Shown in pieces: positions 34,228 to 42,249 of a DNA stretch of 64,000 nt. Numbering within the stretch: the stretch's first letter is position 1; each line of letters starts with the position of its first letter. This DNA is from Hyphomonadaceae bacterium (GTDB lineage: Bacteria > Pseudomonadota > Alphaproteobacteria > Caulobacterales > Hyphomonadaceae): assembly GCA_024742355.1 (NCBI GenBank), contig JANSYM010000003.1, positions 263,351-327,350 on the forward strand, in the 5' to 3' direction. The notes under the pieces are model-generated. The model worked only from the letters and a program-made list of their open reading frames with translations. It was not told the DNA's origin and searched no databases. The position numbers and the translations under genes were made by a program.

Positions 34228-35892
34228 TTAGAGTTTCATAAAGCTGCGATTGAGCTGCCAGGCATTTTCCATGATCTTGGCGAGATGCTCTGTGCGCGTG
34301 CGGACAACTTCTGGCGTCCAGGCGACCTTGTCCTTAACGTCACGCGTCAACGCGAATTCAGGCTCGCCATCGGCAAAATAGAGTGCCTTCTTCTCTTCAA
34401 ACGAAAGATTGTCAGCCTTTTGATTCGTTGACTGTGAGAGCAGCGCAAAATTGCCAATCGTGTCGACCAGGTCGCGATGCACCGCTGGATTGGGCCAGGC
34501 ATTGTGCCACGGCGATTCGTCCGGAATGTTCTTCGGCAGGACATGTTCGACCGTCGCGCCATCATCCGGGCCGAGGGCCTTGCCACCGTCAATCTCGGCA
34601 TTCATGCGCAGCGCGATCGCCCGGCGCTGAGCAAAGGCACCGAAGCGGCTGCGCAGGCGGCTGGATATCTCGCGCCGCTCCTCGCGTGACAAAGCCAGTG
34701 GCCCGCTATCCGACAGGAGCGCGCGCGGATTGTCAGCACTGTCTGCGACTTTCTGATAGCGCCGTGCCCGACTTCGCTGGTCAGTGATCGACATCATCGC
34801 GCCATAAGCAAACCGTTCGAGGCTCTTGAAGAAGATAAAGGCGTTCTCTGGACTGTTATTGTGGTTCACCAGGAATTTCAGCGCTGGCGCGCGCCATAAC
34901 TGGTGATCGATCAGGCGCAAATGATTCAGGCACTCGGTGACTTGCGGCGTCATGTTGCCAAACTGTCCCTCGCCGGTCGAAATCGTGACATAGGCATCGA
35001 CATAGGCGGGCAACTCCTTGGACAGAAACTCACGCGTGCCGCCGGACGAGCGATTAATCACCGCCTTGCGAAACTCGCTCGCGCCCTTCTTGGTTTTGCG
35101 CGCATAGAGCGTGCTGATCTGGTTGAGCAAATCGTCAAAGCCGGACCCGCTGAGCCGCGACTCATGCTCCGACCATTCGCGTGAGAACGCGTCCGCCTCG
35201 TCCTGCGATAGAGAAGCGTTTTCCAAGAGGTCCGTCTTGATGATGTCGTGACTGTTCGGCGCCTTGCCGCGCGTATTGAGCACGCGGAATACGTTGTAAC
35301 CGCCATCCCAATCTTCGACGACGACTTTCACGAGAAGGACGCGATTTCGAATCGTGTCCGCCAGTTCGCGTTGGGCCTCCGGCGACATATTTTTGACCGT
35401 CCGAATGAAGTTGTCGAGATTGCGCGTCATGCGACGCTGGCTCTCGCTGTCATTCGGTTCGACATCCTTGGTCAGAGCCGCGCCGCGATTCTGGATCGCT
35501 TCGCGCAGATATGGACCGTCAATGTGATTGAGAGAGATACGCCACGTCGGCGCCGCGCCACCGAGATCATCGGCAATCAGGGAGTGGATCTGGTCCTTGC
35601 GTCCTGCGTCTGGTTCCATGTCGCGCAGGACTGAAAGCAGAATCGTCAGCGTCGTCAGGCGCTGCTGTCCGTCGACGATCAAATACCGCCCGGAGGCTTC
35701 TCTCACCAGAACAATCGCACCGATAAAGTGATTCTCGGAGCTCTCGCTGGCATCGCGAAGATCGCTCAACAGGGCGTCAGCTTCGGAGTTTTCCCACGAA
35801 TAGCTGCGCTGATACGGTGGCATCGCCATTTCTGTGCCATTGCACAAAAGGTCTGCAAGCGTACTTTCCTGAGCACGAAGGCCTTGTGTCAT
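34228..35892 (-). CDS. DUF262-DUF1524 protein (GmrSD-type restriction family)
   Basis: 554 residues. N-terminal DUF262 (ParB/sulfiredoxin-like nucleotidase) with PPYQRSYSW (25-33) and VDGQQRLTTL (73-82); C-terminal DUF1524 His-Me/HNH-like nuclease region with ATVEHVLPKN (His450) and IGNFALLSQSTNQKADN (479-495). This fused architecture is the single-chain form of GmrSD, a type IV modification-dependent restriction enzyme that cuts modified phage DNA using NTP. All key motifs look intact. It is a lone gene between a lipoprotein gene and an FAH enzyme with no visible methylase or toxin partner. A role in phage defence is inferred from family. Confidence 0.85.
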   Translation of the reverse strand: MTQGLRAQESTLADLLCNGTEMAMPPYQRSYSWENSEADALLSDLRDASESSENHFIGAIVLVREASGRYLIVDGQQRLTTLTILLSVLRDMEPDAGRKDQIHSLIADDLGGAAPTWRISLNHIDGPYLREAIQNRGAALTKDVEPNDSESQRRMTRNLDNFIRTVKNMSPEAQRELADTIRNRVLLVKVVVEDWDGGYNVFRVLNTRGKAPNSHDIIKTDLLENASLSQDEADAFSREWSEHESRLSGSGFDDLLNQISTLYARKTKKGASEFRKAVINRSSGGTREFLSKELPAYVDAYVTISTGEGQFGNMTPQVTECLNHLRLIDHQLWRAPALKFLVNHNNSPENAFIFFKSLERFAYGAMMSITDQRSRARRYQKVADSADNPRALLSDSGPLALSREERREISSRLRSRFGAFAQRRAIALRMNAEIDGGKALGPDDGATVEHVLPKNIPDESPWHNAWPNPAVHRDLVDTIGNFALLSQSTNQKADNLSFEEKKALYFADGEPEFALTRDVKDKVAWTPEVVRTRTEHLAKIMENAWQLNRSFMKL

Positions 35893-36022
35893 TTAACTTA
35901 AACTCTCTACTGTCCCGCCAACCCAAAGAACAGCACTAGTCTTGCGACACAAGACCATCAATTGAAACCGACAGCGATTCCCTCCGGTTTCGCTTCATCG
36001 TAGCGAAGAGGTCACACGAAAC

Positions 36023-36877
36023 ATGAAATGGGCAACTGTCAGATCAGGCGGACACGTGCATGCCGGGTTATTGCGTGACGGAAAGATCGCTTTGGTTGCG
36101 GAGGCTGGCGTCGGTGACATTCTGCACGACCTGGGCGGCGCCACCGAGCGGGCGGGCGAGGCCGGCACGGTCGATCTGGAGCAGGTTGAATTCATGCCGC
36201 CCATTCTGAGGCCAGGAAAGATCCTCGGCATCGGCGTGAACTATGCCGCGCACGCGAAGGAATCGGTGACGTTCGTGAAGAATCCGACAAGCAACGTGCA
36301 GAAATGGTTCAACAAACAGGCGACCGGTGCGAACGGTGCGTATAGCGATGTGCACCTACCAGTCGTGTCTGACCAGCTCGACTATGAAGCCGAACTGGTT
36401 GTGATCATTGGCAAGACCGGCCGTCACGTACCCGAAGATCGGGCCATGGAAATGGTTGCCGGGTTCTGTTGTGGATGTGATTTCTCGGTGCGGGACTGGC
36501 AGCGCGCCAGCCCCACCATGATCATGGGCAAGGGGTTTGACACGCATGCCCCGTTCGGACCGTTTCTGGTCACGCCAGACGAGATTGACGACTTGTCAGC
36601 GCTGCAAGTGCGTGGCCTCGTCAATGGTGAGCTCCGGCAATCAGGGCATGTGCGCGACATGTCCTTCTCGATCGCGCAGCAGATTGCGCACCTGACAGCC
36701 GCTTTCACGCTCGAGCGCGGTGACATCATTTTTACCGGCACCCCAGCTGGCGTCGGCGCTGGGTTCGATCCTCCGAAATGGCTGAAGGCGGGCGATACTG
36801 TGCGGGTCGAAATCGATCAACTCGGACACATCGAACACCAGATCGTCGCGGAGAAAAAGGTGACTGTGCTGAAATAG
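36023..36877 (+). CDS. Fumarylacetoacetate hydrolase-family enzyme
   Basis: 284 residues with the FAH C-terminal catalytic fold: KILGIGVNYAAHAKE, YEAELVVIIGKTGRHV (metal-binding E-x-E), GFDTHAPFGPFL and RGDIIFTGTPAGVGAGFDPPKWLKAGD. Family members are hydratases, isomerases or C-C hydrolases of aromatic degradation, or oxaloacetate/acylpyruvate hydrolases; reaction not decidable here. Preceded by a 130-base gap with a short inverted repeat (GTCTTG/CAAGAC, 35939-35955), followed after 23 bases by a lipoprotein gene. Confidence 0.9.
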   Translation: MKWATVRSGGHVHAGLLRDGKIALVAEAGVGDILHDLGGATERAGEAGTVDLEQVEFMPPILRPGKILGIGVNYAAHAKESVTFVKNPTSNVQKWFNKQATGANGAYSDVHLPVVSDQLDYEAELVVIIGKTGRHVPEDRAMEMVAGFCCGCDFSVRDWQRASPTMIMGKGFDTHAPFGPFLVTPDEIDDLSALQVRGLVNGELRQSGHVRDMSFSIAQQIAHLTAAFTLERGDIIFTGTPAGVGAGFDPPKWLKAGDTVRVEIDQLGHIEHQIVAEKKVTVLK

Positions 36878-36900
36878 AGAGACCGGCTAAAGCGAACAGC

Positions 36901-37626
36901 ATGAATATTCGACCAGCCATTGCGATTGCCGCCATGAGCGTCCTGGCGGCGTGCTCCGCGCCGGACGCGGAAGATCCGCCCGCGCCAGTTGAGATTTCAC
37001 CTCGCGATTTCGTACTGTTGCCGTGTGGTCCGGCACGGGCTGATCGGCCTTGCGCGCTGATCGCCGCTGGCGGCAAGCGTATTCTGTTCGGTGCGCCAGC
37101 GGGCGTGGCCGCAACCCTCTCGCGGGAAGAATTACGTCTGCTTGACGGTGTCGTGGTGTTCTCGCTGCGGGCGCCGGACATTGAGGGATTGGACGAGGTT
37201 CGTAACGAAAGTTGGCGCGCGGGCCGCGAAACGCCTTTATTGACCGTCGGTCCGCGGGGCGTGCTCGACCTGGTCGAGGGGCTCAATAAGGCCTTCGAGC
37301 AAGCCGACGCGTTGCGTATCGTTGAAGAGGGCATTCCGGCTGGCGGCTATGACGCTGCCATTCTCACGGGTCGCGACGCGCTGCCGGGGCAAATCGTGTT
37401 CGACACCGGCGACGTCCAGGTGACAGTGATCGCGGGCGGCTTCCGCATTGTCTATGACGGGCAGGCGGAGGTGGACCTGCGTCCATGTGGCGGTGATCGC
37501 GAACCGCTGAAGGCGTCCGACGCTGATCGTATCCGCGTGAATGTCACGTGCGAAGCTACGGATTCCGGGCTTTCCTGGCCGTTGCAGGCGGCGCATTTTG
37601 TCGTGCGTCACACGTCTGAACACTAG
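36901..37626 (+). CDS. Lipoprotein with degenerate metallo-beta-lactamase (RNase Z-like) domain
   Basis: 241 residues. Lipobox LAAC (Cys18). The mature part aligns by eye with RNase Z/arylsulfatase-type MBL proteins: KRILFGAPAGVAATL, LRLLDGVVVFSLRAPDIEGLDEV where a THxHxDHxxGL zinc motif would normally stand (residues 87-97), and LLTVGPRGVLDLVEGLNKAF, matching the usual GPxGT..V.GLN.AY element. All expected His/Asp ligands are replaced (S88, R90, P92, D93). So it would be a metal-free pseudoenzyme, perhaps a binding or structural lipoprotein. The family call is inference from pattern. Confidence 0.6.
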   Translation: MNIRPAIAIAAMSVLAACSAPDAEDPPAPVEISPRDFVLLPCGPARADRPCALIAAGGKRILFGAPAGVAATLSREELRLLDGVVVFSLRAPDIEGLDEVRNESWRAGRETPLLTVGPRGVLDLVEGLNKAFEQADALRIVEEGIPAGGYDAAILTGRDALPGQIVFDTGDVQVTVIAGGFRIVYDGQAEVDLRPCGGDREPLKASDADRIRVNVTCEATDSGLSWPLQAAHFVVRHTSEH

Positions 37627-37633
37627 GCCTGGA

Positions 37634-37790
37634 AAAAGCAACGGGGTCCCACTTGCGTAGGACCCCGGTCTCCCCCGAGACGCCCCCATCCGGTCAAACA
37701 ATGACCGTGGACCGTGGGTGTTTCGGGATTTGAACCCTTGAGTAAGAAGCTCCGCGGACCCTGTCAAACCTGCGCCTGTCAGAAATGTCA
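37634..37790 (-). ncRNA. Candidate structured RNA, 6S-like rod with terminator
   Basis: The 273-base gap holds no protein frame but dense complementarity. On the minus strand: apical stem CGGTCA/TGACCG (37709-37704 with 37697-37692 region), flanked by CCC/GGG and CCCGA/TCGGG, then a 3' hairpin GGGGTCC...GGACCCC (37666-37643) followed by GTTGCTTTTT, a credible intrinsic terminator. The 5' side GGGTCC (about 37762-37757) can also pair with the terminator arm. The long bulged rod of about 150 nt resembles 6S RNA in shape; the T-arm-like GGGTTCAAATCCC is not part of a tRNA. Strand is chosen from the T-run. Not matched to any family. Confidence 0.4.
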
Positions 37791-37863
37791 TGAATTTTCA
37801 AAATCGCTGACCCAGTGTGGCAGCGACGTCACGGTCATGCTTGACGAGGCTATCTTTTATAAG

Positions 37864-37877
37864 TAGTTAGGTAACTA
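37864..37877. promoter_or_regulatory. MarR-type operator before acg-like gene
   Basis: TAGTTAGGTAACTA: inverted repeat TAGTTA/TAACTA with a 2-base centre, 22 bases before the nitroreductase ATG. Just upstream are TTGACG (37851 region) and a TATAAG-like box. A MarR regulator is encoded directly after the nitroreductase, and its own family typically binds such short palindromes; the pairing is inferred. Confidence 0.5.
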
Positions 37878-37899
37878 ACAATCATGATGGAGCTCAAAG

Positions 37900-39054
37900 A
37901 TGATCTCAAGACGCGCGATTTTGAAGACCGGGGGAGCGAGTGCGATCCTGTTGGGGGCCAGCGCTGGCGGCGCGGCGCTTTATGCTCATGGCCCTGGCAT
38001 GGCGAAGGCGCGCGCGCCGTGGGCAGCTGCCGGCACGAGTTTCGGTGATCCGCGCATTGATGCGCTGGCCTATGCCATCCTCGCGCCCAATCCGCACAAT
38101 CGCCAACCGTGGATGTTTGAGTTGGTCGGCGATGATCGCATCGATGTCTATGTCGATCTCAACAAGCGCCTGCCCGAAACCGACCCCTTCGATCGACAGA
38201 TTACGATTGGCTTTGGATGCATGCTGGAGCTGCTCAGCATGGCCGCGGCCGAGAAAGGGACGCGCGCCGAAGTGATTCCGTTCCCGGACAGCCAGCCACA
38301 ACCGCGCCTGACGCGCGGTCGAGTAGCCCAGGTCACGTTTGTCCCGGACGATGCAAACAGAGATCCGTTGTTCGAGACCATTCTCGCGCGTCGATCGACC
38401 AAAGACCCGTTCGATATGACGAAACGCGTTAGTGCTGACGCGCTCAACCAAGTGCTCGCGGCTGGCACGGGTCAGCTCTCGCTTGGCGGAACGACAGACC
38501 CGGATCGCGTCAGGGAGCTCATTGATCTCGCCTGGCTGGGCTGGATGATCGAGTACGAAACCGACCAGACCCGCAAGGAAAGCATCGACCTGATGCGCAT
38601 CGGCAATCGCGCCGTCGTCGAGAATCCCGACGGGATTGATATGGGCGGTGTCGAGATGGGGCTGTACAAACTGACCGGGATTGTCAGCCCTCAGGGACTG
38701 AACGAGAAAGGCAGCCAAGCCTATAATATCGGCATCGATATGTATCGCGACATCATCCACTCCTCGATGGGATTTGCCTGGATCACCGCCAGTGAGAATT
38801 CCCGATTGAGCCAGATCGATGCAGGGCGGGACTGGGTCCGCATGAATCTCGCCGCGCAGCGCGCCGGCTTGGGTATCCATCCACTGAGCCAGGTTCTGCA
38901 GGAGTTCCCGGAAATGGCCGAGCCGTATCGCGCCATCCATACCAAACTCGGCGCTGAGGATGGCGTGGTGCATATGTTTGGGCGCCTCGGATATACCCGG
39001 TTTCCCGCCGCCAGCCCGCGTTGGCCGGTGGAGAGCAAGCTGATAAGCAGCTGA
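37900..39054 (+). CDS. Acg-type nitroreductase-family protein, Tat-like signal
   Basis: 384 residues. N-terminus MISRRAILKTGGASAILLGASAGGAAL has a twin-arginine-like motif (SRRAILK) and hydrophobic stretch, suggesting folded, cofactor-bound export. Core has YAILAPNPHNRQPWMF and the split nitroreductase FMN-binding pattern (LARRSTKDPFD, WITASEN, WVRMNLAAQRAGLGIHPLSQVLQEFPEM) of the Acg/RSP_3326-like family, which bind flavin but often have unknown catalysis. Followed after 2 bases by a marR gene and preceded by a palindromic operator, so probably an inducible pair. Confidence 0.85.
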   Translation: MISRRAILKTGGASAILLGASAGGAALYAHGPGMAKARAPWAAAGTSFGDPRIDALAYAILAPNPHNRQPWMFELVGDDRIDVYVDLNKRLPETDPFDRQITIGFGCMLELLSMAAAEKGTRAEVIPFPDSQPQPRLTRGRVAQVTFVPDDANRDPLFETILARRSTKDPFDMTKRVSADALNQVLAAGTGQLSLGGTTDPDRVRELIDLAWLGWMIEYETDQTRKESIDLMRIGNRAVVENPDGIDMGGVEMGLYKLTGIVSPQGLNEKGSQAYNIGIDMYRDIIHSSMGFAWITASENSRLSQIDAGRDWVRMNLAAQRAGLGIHPLSQVLQEFPEMAEPYRAIHTKLGAEDGVVHMFGRLGYTRFPAASPRWPVESKLISS

Positions 39055-39056
39055 GC

Positions 39057-39524
39057 ATGAAAGATTCGTCTCCCAGTGCACTCGTTTTCACGCTGTTCAA
39101 CGAGATTGGCATCATTGATCAATTGGCGACGGCGCGATTTGCGCGCGTCCTCGCGCCCGATCTGAACCCGTCGGAATTTGGTGTGCTCAACCATTTTGTC
39201 CGTTTGCCGGGCGAAAAGTCGCCGACGCGCCTGGCCAAGGCGTTTCAGATGACCAAGCCGTCAATGACGGCCATCCTGACCAAGCTTGAACGCAAGGGTT
39301 ATGTCGAGATCAAAGGCAGTGATGAGGATCGGCGCCGGAAAATCGTCACCATCACCCGTTCTGGCAAGGCAGCACGGGAGCGTGGGATCGCCGCGATTGG
39401 GCCTCTGGCTGAGATTGTCGTGCAGAATCAGGACATCTCGCAACTGGAGAAAATTCTCCCAACCTTGCAAGCGTTGCGCGAATTCCTCGATGCCGAAAGA
39501 AATGCAGTGGATGGATTAACCTGA
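39057..39524 (+). CDS. MarR-family transcriptional regulator
   Basis: 155-residue winged-helix dimeric regulator (LNHFVRLPGEKSPTRLAKAFQMTKPSMTAILTKLERKGYVEIKGSDEDRRRKIVTITRSGKAA), with the DxRRK wing intact. Starts 2 bases after the nitroreductase stop; probably represses the two-gene operon through the palindrome at 37864. Ligand unknown; no redox Cys in the sequence, so direct oxidant sensing through Cys is unlikely. Confidence 0.9.
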   Translation: MKDSSPSALVFTLFNEIGIIDQLATARFARVLAPDLNPSEFGVLNHFVRLPGEKSPTRLAKAFQMTKPSMTAILTKLERKGYVEIKGSDEDRRRKIVTITRSGKAARERGIAAIGPLAEIVVQNQDISQLEKILPTLQALREFLDAERNAVDGLT

Positions 39525-39620
39525 TCCCTTGGCACGGGGTGCAAATCAGCCCTATTGCTACCAATTCGTTAACGTTTGACGCCTAATTGTTAAGATTATC
39601 GCGTCTTTCTGGGGCTGGAA

Positions 39621-40856
39621 TTGATGGTTGCCGTGTTTTTTATGATCTATGCTGCGATAGGGGCTGGAGCTGGCTGGGGCCTGTTCACCTATGCTGGCAT
39701 CGAGCTGAATCTCGCTATTGGCGCAGGTGCCATAATCACCGCTTTATTGGGGCAGGTGCACCTGTTCGCGACCCGGGCCGGTGAGTCTTCAACCCTGAAA
39801 ACCCGAATCGATACGGTCGAATCTGCACAGCAGGATGTGCGCGAACGTGTGGACACGGTCGAAGCGCGGGCCACTGCGATCGAGACGACGGTCAAGCAGG
39901 AACTGACCGAGCGCCGCGATGCCCTGGTCAGCGAAATGCGCCAGCTGGAAACGCTGATCGAGCGCCTCTCGCGCAGTTTCGAGACGAAGCTCGCTGACGC
40001 AGAGACGACCGGCGATGTCGCGCCACAGGAAGATGCGTTGCTGCGCGCCGTGAAAGAGGCGCTGCAGGATGGCCGGGTCGATCTGCACCTGCAGCCGATC
40101 GTGTCGCTGCCACAGCGCCGGGTCTCTTTCTATGAGGGCTTTACGCGTTTGCGGGGCCCCGATGGCTCGCTCATCCTGCCCGCTGATTTCCTTGATGCCG
40201 CGCGTCGCGCCAATCTGCTCGGCGTCATCGACAATATGATGCTTTACCGCTCCGTCGAAGTGGTGCGCCGCCTTGCTGCGCGTGATCGCCGTGTCGGAGT
40301 GTTCTGCAATGTTTCGTCCTATTCCCTTGAAGACCCGCACTTTTTCCCGTTCTTCCTGAGTCATATGGAGCAGAACCGCGACCTCGCAGGTGCTCTCATT
40401 TTCGAGATCCGGGCGAGCCGTTTTGAGCACCGGTCACGCCAGATGCGCGAGGCGATGGAACGCCTGACCGCACTCGGCTTCCGCTTCTCGATTGATCATG
40501 CCGAGACCATCGATATTGACCTGCCACGCCTGCAGGATGCCGGTATCCGCTTCGTCAAATTTAATGGCGGAGAGCTGATCGAGCAACTGCGCAATCCGTT
40601 CGGTCCGCGCCCACTTTCATCAGTCGATCGCAAGGTCTCGGGCGAAGAAGTCGCCGCCGTCTGCTCGCGTTACGGCGTGACCCTGATCGCCGAAAAGATC
40701 GAAGAAGAAGTCAGCGTCGTCGAAATCCTCGAGTTCGGCATTCCATACGGCCAGGGGCACATTTTCGGCGCCCCGCGCCCGATAAAATCGTCGTTGATGG
40801 AAGAAACCAAGCCACCGGCCGAACTGGTGCGCCAGCTCACGGCGCGGGCATCTTAA
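39621..40856 (+). CDS. tipF: TipF-like protein: TM helices, coiled coil, degenerate EAL domain
   Basis: 411 residues: two N-terminal TM helices (about 3-24, 29-50), a long coiled coil (about 55-125) and a C-terminal EAL-like domain. The EAL site reads YEGFTRLR (E171) and the DDFGTG loop is IDHAET, so metal ligands are incomplete and phosphodiesterase activity is unlikely. This is the layout of Caulobacter TipF, a c-di-GMP-binding factor that positions flagellar assembly at the pole. No flagellar genes lie in the window, so assignment rests on architecture; an unrelated degenerate EAL receptor is the alternative. Confidence 0.65.
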   Translation: MMVAVFFMIYAAIGAGAGWGLFTYAGIELNLAIGAGAIITALLGQVHLFATRAGESSTLKTRIDTVESAQQDVRERVDTVEARATAIETTVKQELTERRDALVSEMRQLETLIERLSRSFETKLADAETTGDVAPQEDALLRAVKEALQDGRVDLHLQPIVSLPQRRVSFYEGFTRLRGPDGSLILPADFLDAARRANLLGVIDNMMLYRSVEVVRRLAARDRRVGVFCNVSSYSLEDPHFFPFFLSHMEQNRDLAGALIFEIRASRFEHRSRQMREAMERLTALGFRFSIDHAETIDIDLPRLQDAGIRFVKFNGGELIEQLRNPFGPRPLSSVDRKVSGEEVAAVCSRYGVTLIAEKIEEEVSVVEILEFGIPYGQGHIFGAPRPIKSSLMEETKPPAELVRQLTARAS

Positions 40857-40904
40857 ACATCGGTTCGGATTGACGGGGCAGGCGGTGCTTCCTAGGTCGC
40901 AGGC

Positions 40905-41762
40905 ATGACTCAACCACAATTTCCCGGCGGGCTGGCCGCCATTAGCGAGCAGTACGATATCATTCTCTGTGACGTCTGGGGTGTCATTCATAATGGCCGC
41001 TTTGCCTTTGAAGAAGCTTGCGAGGCTCTGGTGCGGTTTCGCGAACAGGGCGGGGCGGTGTGCCTGATCACCAACGCGCCTGTGCCGAAAGAGCACGCGA
41101 TCCGTCATTTCGATCCGCTGGGTGTGCCCCCAGAAGCGTTCGATGATTGCGTCACATCTGGCGATGCCACTCGCGAAGTCTTGAGCGCGCGCACCGGTGA
41201 ACTGTTCTACCGCATGGCGCCGAGCGAGGGCTGGGAGCATGACCGCTACCTCTATCAGGGCCTCGACCTGCAATTTGGCGACGAGAAATCCTCCAACACC
41301 ATCCTCTGCATCGGCCTGGAAGATCAACAGAACGAGCATCCGGAGGATTATCTCGATCGCCTCGCCGAGGCAGCTGACCGCGGCATGGAGATGATTTGCG
41401 CCAATCCCGACATCCGCGTCCGCATCGGCGACCAGCTATTCTGGTGTGCTGGCGCGCTGGCGAAGATCTTCGAAGATCACGGGGGTACGGTGATTTATCC
41501 GGGCAAACCGCATGATCCGATCTATGACCTTGCGCTCGCCAAATTGTCAGATCTCGGGGTCGAAGCTTCGCCCGGGCGCACGCTCTGTATTGGTGACAGC
41601 CCTGCTACCGATATGAAAGGCGCACTCTCGCGCGGCTTTGACGGGCTCTATGTCGGTACCGGCCTGACGGAGCATGGCGTCAATTTTGAGCAGGAAGTTG
41701 CAGAGCTGCTTACCGAGTATGGCGTCACCGCAAAATGGGCCTTGCCGAAACTCACATGGTGA
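40905..41762 (+). CDS. HAD-superfamily hydrolase, NagD-like (TIGR01459 type)
   Basis: 285 residues. HAD motif I DVWGVIHNGRFAFEEA (nucleophile Asp in DVWG), motif II LITNAPVPKE, NagD-type cap and motif IV GDSPATDMKGA. The DVWGVIHNG start and length are those of the TIGR01459 group of alphaproteobacterial class IIA HAD phosphatases. Substrate unknown. It follows tipF after 48 bases and precedes a MaoC hydratase, in a row leading to ribF; functional linkage is not obvious. Confidence 0.9.
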   Translation: MTQPQFPGGLAAISEQYDIILCDVWGVIHNGRFAFEEACEALVRFREQGGAVCLITNAPVPKEHAIRHFDPLGVPPEAFDDCVTSGDATREVLSARTGELFYRMAPSEGWEHDRYLYQGLDLQFGDEKSSNTILCIGLEDQQNEHPEDYLDRLAEAADRGMEMICANPDIRVRIGDQLFWCAGALAKIFEDHGGTVIYPGKPHDPIYDLALAKLSDLGVEASPGRTLCIGDSPATDMKGALSRGFDGLYVGTGLTEHGVNFEQEVAELLTEYGVTAKWALPKLTW

Positions 41763-41790
41763 CGAAACCTGAAACACATTGTAACAGGCC

Positions 41791-42249
41791 GTGAGCGAAA
41801 ACGGAGACTCATCCGAAATGACATATAAAGACGGCTATAAGTTCGAAGACCTGTCTGTGGGCATGACCCACCAGACCGAGCACGTCATTACAGAAAACGA
41901 CATTGAGCTGTTCGCCCAGGTGTCGGGCGATCGCAATCCGCTGCACATGGACGACGAGTTCGCCAAGCACACACCGTTTGGCCAGCGCATTGCGCACGGT
42001 GCGCTGACCGCGAGCTATATTTCCGGCATTCTCGGCAATGATCTGCCCGGGCCAGGTTCGATCTTTGTCGGCCTGAACATGCGCTTTCGCCGCCCGGTCT
42101 ATATCGGCTCGCATGTCACCGTGAAGGTGGAAGTCACCGAGATGAAAGAGCGCGGCAACCGGGTCACGCTGAAAGTTTCGTGCAATGTCGATGGCAAGGC
42201 CGCGATTTCGGGTGAGGCCATGGTCATGGTGCCGAGCCGGGACGCCTAA
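41791..42249 (+). CDS. MaoC-like (R)-specific enoyl-CoA hydratase
   Basis: 152 residues, single hot-dog fold. Hydratase-2 motif FAQVSGDRNPLHMDDEFAKHTPFGQRIAHGAL contains the catalytic Asp and His. Such enzymes hydrate trans-2-enoyl-CoA to (R)-3-hydroxyacyl-CoA for polyhydroxyalkanoate or fatty acid metabolism. Starts with GTG at 41791 or the ATG at 41818 (MTYKDGYKF, GGAG upstream); the latter may be the true start. ribF begins directly after its stop. Confidence 0.9.
   Translation: MSENGDSSEMTYKDGYKFEDLSVGMTHQTEHVITENDIELFAQVSGDRNPLHMDDEFAKHTPFGQRIAHGALTASYISGILGNDLPGPGSIFVGLNMRFRRPVYIGSHVTVKVEVTEMKERGNRVTLKVSCNVDGKAAISGEAMVMVPSRDA

Noticed and set aside
37715-37735. tRNA-like T-arm (minus GGGTTCAAATCCC)
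   Set aside because: No matching acceptor stem, D-arm or anticodon arm could be placed on either side, so no tRNA gene was called; included only as part of the structured-RNA candidate.
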